From Phoronis australis (Eukaryota > Phoronida > Phoronidae), in contig NMRA01000893.1 of assembly GCA_002633005.1 (NCBI GenBank), forward strand, positions 50,253-100,042: a stretch of DNA of 49,790 nucleotides. The letters run 5' to 3'. The position numbers were made by a program, and so were the translations under genes. The first letter of the stretch is position 1. Each line of letters begins with the position of its first letter. This document shows, one piece after another, positions 44,501 to 49,790 of the stretch. The notes under the pieces are model-generated. The model did not search any database and was not told where the DNA came from. It worked only from the letters and a program-made list of their open reading frames with translations.

Positions 44501-47500
44501 TCCTTAAAGTCCAGTCATTGGCCAGCAAACCACGTGTTTTGCATTCAGTGAATATACCTTATTTGCGAATACTCGCGTAGCGATCTTGCCAAATTCGAAA
44601 TAGCTTCAACCTTATGAAACGCTTAGCCGGCCAGGGCGTAAACCCAAGACGATCACAAAGCACTTTCGACACGAAATCGTAGTTTACATGTGTGGAACAC
44701 TGGAAAACAGTGAATTCTAATTCATAATTCAACAGTTCAATTTAATCTCGAGCCCTGACTCTACTTACATGTGTGTCTGCATGGCGTACATCTCAAGGAT
44801 GAGGTAAACCGGACGGGTGTATTTGAATAAGACGATGAACCCAGGTTTTGATCACCATATCACTCGATCGAGAACTACACATTATGTTTTGTTCATAGTA
44901 ACAGTGGTTTTCTATTTTTGTATCTCGTGTCATAAAGGTTAACCAGAACGGCTTAAGACAAAATTACAAAAGACGAGATAAGTAAGCGCTAATTTGAAAT
45001 GTTAAAATACCCATGTAGGTCAGATCATATATTAGTATGGCAAAAATCTGACTAAATGGCCTCGTTTTCGAGACCTATACTACACCACGACGCAAGAGTT
45101 TGGGTTCGAAATTACATGTATATTCCAACCTCATCGACCAATTCTTTCAGTCGCTGCCATTTGATTAAAGTAACATAAATTTCGTAAGTCCCCAGGTAAT
45201 TTACAAAACACTTGTCTTTCACTAGTTTGATTTCCGTGACATTGCGCGCTTTCATTTTTGTGAGAAACGAAGCGGCGTGTTTTGCAGTCCGCAGACGTAT
45301 TTCAACTGGCGAGAAAAGCAAAATTGTGCAGGAAAGAACACGGAAAATTTAACTAGTGAAAGTCGAGCCTTTGGCGACTGAGTACGCACAAGCTAGTCGG
45401 AACCTTGGCGCAAACTAGCAATATGACGACCCCTGAATGGAATTGCTTGATGAGGCGGGAATTATGTGATGGAATTCGCTGTTTCCGATTCATCTCCAAG
45501 TACATGTACCTTGTGATTGTTTTGCCGCTACAGAGCGCAACCCGAAATATACCCTCTAACACAGCGCCACTTATACTGGAAAGTGGCCCTGAGTAAACAT
45601 GATGAACGACACACGGAATTTCGTGTGTGGGCATCATTGCGCATGCTTGGTCAGAAGTTCAACGATCACATCACCACCACTTGCACACGCCTTCTGTGCA
45701 CTGAACTTGTTTGGGCTTAAGCCACTGGATCGGGGTTTTCTTAATTTAGCTTACTTCGATCACTGCCCGTTTTAATAAATTACAACTATTCATAGTCAAA
45801 GGCGGTTGCCATACTACGTAACAGTAACTAAAAGGGGTTTCCCAGATTTCAACCATGGGAATGACTGAATGTTATGACGTCGGTTTCTTTACTTTAACCA
45901 ATGAGAAGCTATGTTGAACAACATTTCACATGGCTACCTTTCGTAGCCCTGAAAAAGTGTACCCGAAATAACTGCTGCAACTAACAACGTCACGTGATTT
46001 TACGACAGTGCGTTTGTCAAGCACCCCGTCGCCACCAACCAGTCTTGCGAACACACCAGAAGCACGAATGGTCACAACAGAACAACCTGTTACCCATGTT
46101 GCTCGACAGTTCAACCGACCTCAAAACTACACCGCTGAACTTGGATCCTTGGCCAGCTTCGAATGCTCGACAGACCCACCTACTGTCGTGAAATGGTAAG
46201 GAGTACATGTACCTTGAAAGGAAACTTTGACTGAAGAAAGGCAAGCTACTGTTTTGACATGTTCTTGTATATGCATATGTAGCTGCAAAGTGTCCAAGTT
46301 CTGTTTAAAAACACAAGTAAGGAATTAATGAATACAGGGAACTGTACAACGGAGAATCACTATTTGAATACATACTGTACCTAAGATAGAATAAACAGAA
46401 TTAGAACTTGTCAATATATAGATTTTTGATGAAAGTAAAACTGGTGGCTCGTTTGAAATTCATTCTCCTCTAAAGTACATGTAGCCTAGATACGGTGTTG
46501 TAGAAGCAGATGAGCAGCAGAATCCGACAGTGGGTCGTATTACTAGGTAAAGTGTGAGTACATTGATTATGGTCGATGAGCCGAGTTCCTTTGTAAATGT
46601 GCACCCTCAGTAGTGTTGCTTGTAGGAACACGGCGAGTGTGACTCCGGCATAGATTGGGGAATAAGATAAATACCCGTGAGTTGCGTTTGCAAGTGAAGA
46701 AGTACATGTATGTTCATAAACGTTTGAGCAATGTAGTTCGGGTAGCCTGATATCTCGGTTGTACGTCAGTTTTTCGTTGCCAAAGAGTCCTGCTCAATTC
46801 TTGCCTCATTTGCATACTGAGGGAGATCGATGTGGGTGAATCCGTGATGATGTGCAAAATAAAAATAGATACTATCGTTTAGTGGCGTGAGTCCTGTTCC
46901 TATCCGTTCACGGTAGTAGATTATGTCATTACTATCACCAGCGACGTTTTCACGTTCACTCATAGATCAAGTACACCCGTCTGTTGCTGACTATTTATTA
47001 CCTGTTTGATTACCAATATGAGCCAATCCTCCAGTGAAATTATACCCGCTGCGGTATGGTCGACAACCTCATTGCTTAGGCTACTTGACATCTGCTTCCA
47101 AGGCAGAGCACCAAAATGCGACACACCTTTCATTATCATGGTTTCATAAGATGTGGTATTAAAAAATGTACCAATTTCCTTGTTGTTCCTCTCAGCTCCC
47201 CCACCTCCCCTCCCTCTCCAGGCTCTCTCTCCTTACTCCCCCTCCCTCACTTCCTTCTCCCTCACCCTCCCTCCTCACACCCATCCATCCCGAAGGTTCC
47301 TCGTCATAGTTATATCTATAATCACAGCTCACCCTTTTGCAGGTACCACGAGGACTCAGACCATTCCATGGAAACTAGCACAAACGTTGAAGTGCACCCA
47401 GAAGGATTGCTCATGATTTTGTCCGTTCAGCAAAGTCATGCTGGAAAGTACACGTGTAAAACTCAAAGTGAATCTGGACCCAACTTTCAATCTTCTGCTT

Positions 47501-48734
47501 ACCTGCTGTTGAAAGAGGATCACCTACCTGGATTGTGCAACAGTTCGTATAACTGTTCTCGTTATACTGGTCTTTTGTTATTTGAATTGTATAACAGGAA
47601 GTCAACGTCTGAGCCTATGGCGCGACTCCGTAGATAACATGCATAAGGCAGTGGAGTCACTAGTAACCATCAGGGAACTTCGTCGCGTGTGCTGCCCACC
47701 GTAACAACAACAACTGGTCACGTAGCTACGTTATATTACGTTTATGTATGGTGTCAGCTCTTGGTAAATTAACGAAATAACACCCTGTCGGATTCATTGA
47801 TTAGAATTTCATTCTAGAAATGAGTTTAGGACTATCTAACCGGGCGTCTGAGAAGAGCGTATACTGTAGCTCTGAACGTGAGGAATATTTTAATATTCTT
47901 TTAATACCGCTGTTCGTCTTTTTATTTTACACCATTTTACCAAACTGCAACTAGCGTTTCTATTTACCCGTATACTGCCAAACGTGCACTGCATGTTTTG
48001 ATTTTAGATCACTTAAAATTTAAGATTCGCCTCAGCCTGTTACTTACTCAAATTAAGAGCGGATTGTTGCCTGGGCTCCAGCACTTGAAATCGTTTAACA
48101 CACGCTGTTCATGTAGTTGTTTGTTCCTGGTACCACCATTGTTTCAGAAACGCCAGCTTGTGAAGTTCGATTCGTCTATTACTGAGAGTTTGCATTAGTA
48201 ATTTGATTATTTGCATAGTGAATTTCTATAAAGTAAAGTTCAAGGATAGGTTAGCTTTGTGTGTCGCCCGTTTGACTATTGGTTAATCTTATGTGTAATT
48301 TCGCCAAACAATTTGGAAAAGTGAAATAATCAAGGATTAAAGTCAAGTTAAGCAGGAAATATGAGGAAGGAGCTTGAGTTCCAAAATGGATTAATTAACA
48401 AAACCAAACTGTCTAGGAAAAATTAAAGACCTTCTCATTAAATCTTCTGTAGGATTCAGACTGGCCCCGGAAAATGTAACACTTCAGCAACGAGAGCAAC
48501 ACATATTCGAGTGCGAGGCAGAGATAACCAGCGACATTACTTGGCACAGAAACGGTCGCCAAATACCCAGATGGAGACCTGGAAGGCGCCTGGGGATGCT
48601 ACTAAGTAAAAAATTCTTCATAAGGAGTTCCCATTTGGATGATACTGGTGAATACTCTTGCACCGCTATCACACCAAACGGTTGTCGGATCCAGCACACA
48701 TTTCGTTTGGCTGTGGTGTCACGTGATCCCGACG
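29153..48734 (+). CDS. Multi-domain receptor-like protein: TSP1-like, betaglycan/endoglin-type domain, two A-B-C modules, Ig repeats; 3' end missing
   Basis: Inferred exons: 29153-29525, 31667-31848, 32807-32935, 33817-34075, 34708-34858, 36344-36495, 37812-37946, 38827-38898, 39800-39871, 40648-40792, 41714-41865, 43775-43909, 46009-46195, 47343-about 47569, 48453-48734. Every junction keeps the frame; the donor after the fourteenth exon is uncertain. The protein starts with a signal peptide, so it is secretory. It then has a thrombospondin-1-like segment, about 190 residues resembling the orphan domain of betaglycan/endoglin, a roughly 146-residue Cys/Trp-rich module in two copies separated by two 24-residue Ser/Thr linkers, a Thr/Pro-rich stretch, and two Ig domains. 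Exons continue beyond the window, so whether it is secreted, GPI-anchored or transmembrane cannot be told. A role as extracellular ligand-binding receptor or co-receptor is inference from domain types. The first-exon start follows from the signal peptide and in-frame ATG. Confidence 0.7.
29526..31666. other. Intron 1 of receptor-like gene
   Basis: No convincing exon. An ORF at 30062-30451 shows no splice-compatible domain. A stretch near 29915-29960 (TTGCATGTTCGTTGTT followed by TATACTGTTT...ACCAG) recurs at 33292-33330, evidence for old local duplication within the locus. Confidence 0.4.
31667..31848 (+). CDS. Receptor-like gene exon 2: start of betaglycan/endoglin-type domain
   Basis: Acceptor TTCGTTTTAG, donor AAC|GTGAGT; phase 1 in (matching exon 1) and phase 0 out. 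It encodes ENPATCRPAQG, HNFNHYSCVTD, then KEVHVIAVSRASPWSFF. The order Cys ... NF..(Y/L)SC ... EVHV(I/L) followed by a polar beta strand matches how the orphan domain of betaglycan (TGFBR3) begins, as I know that family. The open frame continues past the donor to 31962, but the strong GTGAGT and the next exon's phase favour splicing here. Confidence 0.5.
32807..32935 (+). CDS. Receptor-like gene exon 3: orphan-domain core strand
   Basis: Acceptor TTTTTCTTGAAG, donor CTG|GTGAGT, phase 0 in and 0 out, 43 codons. It encodes ETRPVDLILSSSRQPIEWVI followed by TCASSSIILGN. The pattern (V/L)-x-L-I-L-x4-x-P-V/I-x-W-V-I is characteristic of the betaglycan/endoglin orphan domain. Too short to be found by ORF length; supported by phase agreement on both sides. 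Confidence 0.45.
33817..34075 (+). CDS. Receptor-like gene exon 4: end of orphan domain
   Basis: Acceptor TAATTACAG, donor GAAG|GTTGTT (weak), phase 0 in and 1 out. It encodes LLDWSVTYDGRH, then AINGFITSFTGQREAEAWTL and SVGVVEDGC. LL.W....YG....TSFT......(I/L).V ending in Cys again follows the betaglycan orphan-domain pattern. Its phases fit exactly between exon 3 and the A exon, the main support for including it. Confidence 0.5.
34708..34858 (+). CDS. Module exon A, copy 1
   Basis: Acceptor TCTTTCCCAG, donor AG|GTACAT, phase 1 in and 2 out. It encodes EECITSTSCWVEFNF, YSRVWTDCHGR, and GKYIGVVLCTESR. It has four Cys and two Trp. It is 32/49 identical, by my count, to the A exon at 40648. I recognise no named domain. 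Confidence 0.85.
36119..36187 (+). repeat. Dispersed repeat R4, forward copy
   Basis: GCGCTGCACCACAGGGGAGC through CCCCCTCACTTTTTTCAGTG followed by CTGCGCCACCCATG. Its inverted counterpart lies at 36817-36893, so the pair flanks module exon B1. Confidence 0.6.
36344..36495 (+). CDS. Module exon B, copy 1
   Basis: Acceptor ACATTTAG, donor G|GTGAGC, phase 2 in and 1 out, 152 nt, the same length as its copy at 41714. It encodes YKLFMSDDLHGLFLDIADGS, GHGEDHCDFVGGD and FWDCPSTTG. A conserved IADGSG.G.DHC(D/E) core stands out. Domain unknown. Confidence 0.87.
36817..36893 (-). repeat. Dispersed repeat R4, inverted copy
   Basis: The reverse complement reads GCGCACCATACGGGGCTGAA ... CCCCATTTTTTCAGTGCTGC followed by ACCGCCCATG, matching 36119-36187 with scattered changes. 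Confidence 0.6.
37030..37330. repeat. Dispersed repeat family R3, copy 2
   Basis: Counterpart of 27090-27390. It includes two tandem units of CGGGCGGACTAAAAAAGGAA type (37106-37160). Non-coding. Confidence 0.5.
37812..37946 (+). CDS. Module exon C, copy 1
   Basis: Acceptor TTTCGTGCAG, donor AAAT|GTAAGT, phase 1 in and 1 out, 135 nt like its copy at 43775. It encodes GYFRYNSQQSMQ, GAKPSWTGKYFVRWYECG and VNIPGNKTVVK. The SWTG(K/R)Y...WYECGV.IPG core is nearly invariant between copies. Confidence 0.87.
38827..38898 (+). CDS. Linker exon L1 (72 nt)
   Basis: Acceptor TTTGTAG, donor AAG|GTAACA, phase 1 in and 1 out. It encodes LTSSSAGGVTAQATSTPTIE followed by DAQ, a flexible Ser/Thr-rich, probably O-glycosylated spacer. 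Its twin L2 lies 973 bp downstream with the same length and phases. Confidence 0.7.
39800..39871 (+). CDS. Linker exon L2 (72 nt)
   Basis: Acceptor CATTGTAG, donor AAG|GTAACG, phase 1 in and 1 out. It encodes DVTSPSAGGVTTQATSTTLN followed by EDEE. Identity to L1 is high in the first two thirds (AGCAGGCGGAGTAAC is unchanged) and extends weakly into the introns, so the exon arose by local duplication. Confidence 0.7.
40648..40792 (+). CDS. Module exon A, copy 2
   Basis: Acceptor TTTCCAATCAAG, donor AG|GTAGCG, phase 1 in and 2 out. It encodes ECMASPDCWVEFNFTYSRTW, TGCHGRQYI and SYIGVVLCTARR. TGTTGGGTGGAGTTCAACTT is identical to copy 1. An ORF in another frame over this exon is a shadow. Confidence 0.83.
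41714..41865 (+). CDS. Module exon B, copy 2
   Basis: Acceptor CTTGTACAG, donor G|GTAAGA, phase 2 in and 1 out. It encodes YKLFMGDDLYRLFLNIADGS, GYGQDHCELIGG and GNCFDSPHTMG. About 28/51 residues match copy 1; the last cysteine has shifted (WDC versus NCFD). Confidence 0.87.
43775..43909 (+). CDS. Module exon C, copy 2
   Basis: Acceptor GATTGCAG, donor AAT|GTAAGT, phase 1 in and 1 out. It encodes GYYRSFSQERMTSG, IPSWTGRYYCKWYECG and VDIPGSLRVVE. About 26/45 residues match copy 1, with one extra Cys (RYYCKW versus KYFVRW). The frame stays open upstream and downstream by chance. Confidence 0.87.
46009..46195 (+). CDS. Thr/Pro-rich linker and first half of Ig domain 1
   Basis: Acceptor TACGACAG, donor TG|GTAAGG, phase 1 in and 2 out. 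It encodes LSSTPSPPTSL and MVTTEQPVTHV, then NYTAELGSLASFECSTDPPT followed by VVKW. GSLASFEC supplies the B-strand cysteine and VVKW the C-strand tryptophan of an Ig fold, with an N-glycosylation site at NYT. Confidence 0.8.
47196..47290. repeat. Polypyrimidine (C/T) low-complexity tract
   Basis: About 95 bp of almost uninterrupted C/T with CCCTCC and CCCTCAC units, ending about 50 bp before the Ig 1b acceptor. Pro/Leu/Ser-rich ORFs across it are artefacts. Confidence 0.85.
47343..47569 (+). CDS. Second half of Ig domain 1 (3' border uncertain)
   Basis: Acceptor CCTTTTGCAG, phase 2 in, completing the Trp codon. It encodes YHEDSDHSMETSTNVEVHPE, GLLMILSVQQSHAGKYTC and AYLLLKED. SHAGKYTC is the F-strand D.G.Y.C signature with His for Asp. 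The next exon needs a phase-1 exit; weak donors at 47543 (ACA|GTTCGT) or 47570 (CTG|GTCTTT) fit. If unspliced, the frame ends at TAA 47635-47637. Confidence 0.7.
48453..48734 (+). CDS. Ig domain 2 exon
   Basis: Acceptor CTTCTGTAG, donor ACG|GTAAGC, phase 1 in and 1 out. It encodes a complete Ig domain in one exon: REQHIFECEAEITSDITWHR, then NGRQIP and SSHLDDTGEYSCTAITPNGC. Both canonical cysteines, the core Trp and the DDTGEYSC F-strand are present. The phase-1 exit means coding continues beyond. Confidence 0.87.
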
Positions 48735-49790
48735 GTAAGCGTTTGCAAACCGACCAACACACACTCTTTTTAGTAATAAATTGCACTTCTGACTTTCGTG
48801 GTAGCTTGAAGAGTTGTTGCTTGTCAAAGTGTGCAATACAAAGTGATGCAGAAGTATTACCCATGTTTTTCTTCCTAAAAAATTTCTCAAACTTAACAAA
48901 AGAAGATTAGGGTAATGTTATTTTCTACAGAACTGCCAAAATGTTCATTCTGTGCAATTTGATAAGGTTCACCTTTTTGTTGCCAGCCTATTTACAGGAT
49001 GGCATACCGTTTTTGAGGGCAAGTGAGGTCAAAAACAATGTCTTTTTGGAGTAAAATACCTTAATAACTTCCACCCTTCATATAAAACTGTTTGGTAATC
49101 GCATGGCATTATTGTGCCTTTTTGGGCTCGAGGATATGAATAACCAATTGGTACTGGTCAGTTTTGAGTGTACGTTGCGATGTTTGACAAATTCTGGGAA
49201 GTTTCGTGGAGAAAAAAGGAGTGTTGCAAGGGATTACCATTGGTTGCACCAGAATGGGACAAACCCGCATACAGCTAGCATGGCACTTGATTGGCTTAGA
49301 CAGAGGTTTGTGAGGAAACGTTATTAGCCGAAGACATGACATTTGATGGAAAGCACAGTTGCTGGATTTGAGGTCGTTTAATGTGTATTGATGACTTTAC
49401 TAAAGACTGTGTTATTACAAATAATTTTGAAAAAATTTGAGAAGCCGTGGGGAGAAAGAAATTGCAAAAATCAGGCAACACATTCCTTAATGAATACAGT
49501 CGCGTGATCGACAATTTTACTCTCGACATGCAAGCGTGCTTGCAACAAAGTAAGGGACACTTACGGCAAATTGTAACCAGTCATAGAAACGGTAACGAAT
49601 CAATAACAATCTGATTTGTAAAGTTGAAAAACGTAAATGTATTTATACTGAGCAAAGCCTTGGGCTCACCCACTTCACGTAATAACACCCTTGTTTTCCT
49701 ACTTTGTCTGCTCCTTGACTAGTTTGCCGCCCTTTCAAGCCTACTACATGTATGTGCCTGCTTACCTGTCTACCTCCCTGGCTAACTCCC
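48735..49790. other. Right edge, presumably intron
   Basis: No further Ig, transmembrane or kinase-like exon is recognised after the Ig 2 donor. The next exon is probably outside the window. Confidence 0.4.

Larger units (their letters stand above)
34859..46008. other. Introns around the A-B-C modules
   Basis: Apart from the module and linker exons, these introns (0.8-2.1 kb each) hold no recognised gene. They contain an inverted repeat pair (36119/36817), the R3 copy (37030-37330), a G/A-rich tandem pair (37106-37160) and many ACATGTAC palindromes. Confidence 0.4.

Noticed and set aside
47116-47416. Pro/Leu/Ser-rich ORF before Ig 1b
   Set aside because: Artefact of the polypyrimidine tract. 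The real exon starts at 47343 after CAG.

Overview
The window is eukaryotic nuclear DNA from an animal, most likely a marine invertebrate. The genes are interrupted by introns with GT/AG borders, the spacer is AT-rich and full of degenerate transposons and dispersed repeats, and the palindromic word ACATGTAC/TACATGTA recurs constantly in the right half. The RING/B-box/NHL gene is of a kind strongly expanded in such genomes. Amphioxus or another invertebrate deuterostome is my best guess, but the sequence does not prove it.

Left third (about 1-20 kb): a ceramide kinase gene (CERK) on the + strand. Eleven exons from 2059 to 18353 cover everything from the end of the PH domain to the stop codon; the first coding exon(s) lie upstream of the window. 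Its introns hold a LINE fragment with an RNase H domain, a 510-bp non-autonomous DNA transposon with terminal inverted repeats and a 6-bp target duplication, a 28-bp minisatellite next to a splice acceptor, a THAP-like zinc-finger relic and a perfect 27-bp hairpin. Two copies of a tRNA-derived SINE sit in tandem at the left edge.

Middle (about 20-29 kb): intergenic DNA around one compact gene at 24620-26620, a 666-aa RING/B-box/coiled-coil/NHL protein (TRIM type, probable ubiquitin ligase). It is encoded by one exon directly behind a splice acceptor. A candidate promoter with NRF1-like palindromes and CCAAT boxes lies about 1.5-1.8 kb upstream. A transposon-related fragment with a GHGKGPCDG motif lies downstream.

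Right 40% (29153 to beyond the window end): a large secreted or membrane receptor-like gene on the + strand, assembled here from at least fifteen exons whose splice phases all agree. In order it encodes a signal peptide with a thrombospondin-1-like Cys/Trp/Arg segment, three exons resembling the orphan domain of betaglycan/endoglin (TGF-beta co-receptors), a three-exon Cys/Trp-rich module (A-B-C) I do not recognise, two duplicated 72-bp linker exons, a second copy of A-B-C, and two immunoglobulin domains. The gene continues past the right edge, so its membrane anchor or cytoplasmic part is unseen. This architecture is the most interesting content of the window.

The three genes show no sign of working together. 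CERK acts in sphingolipid metabolism at internal membranes, the TRIM protein in the cytoplasm, and the third protein outside the cell.
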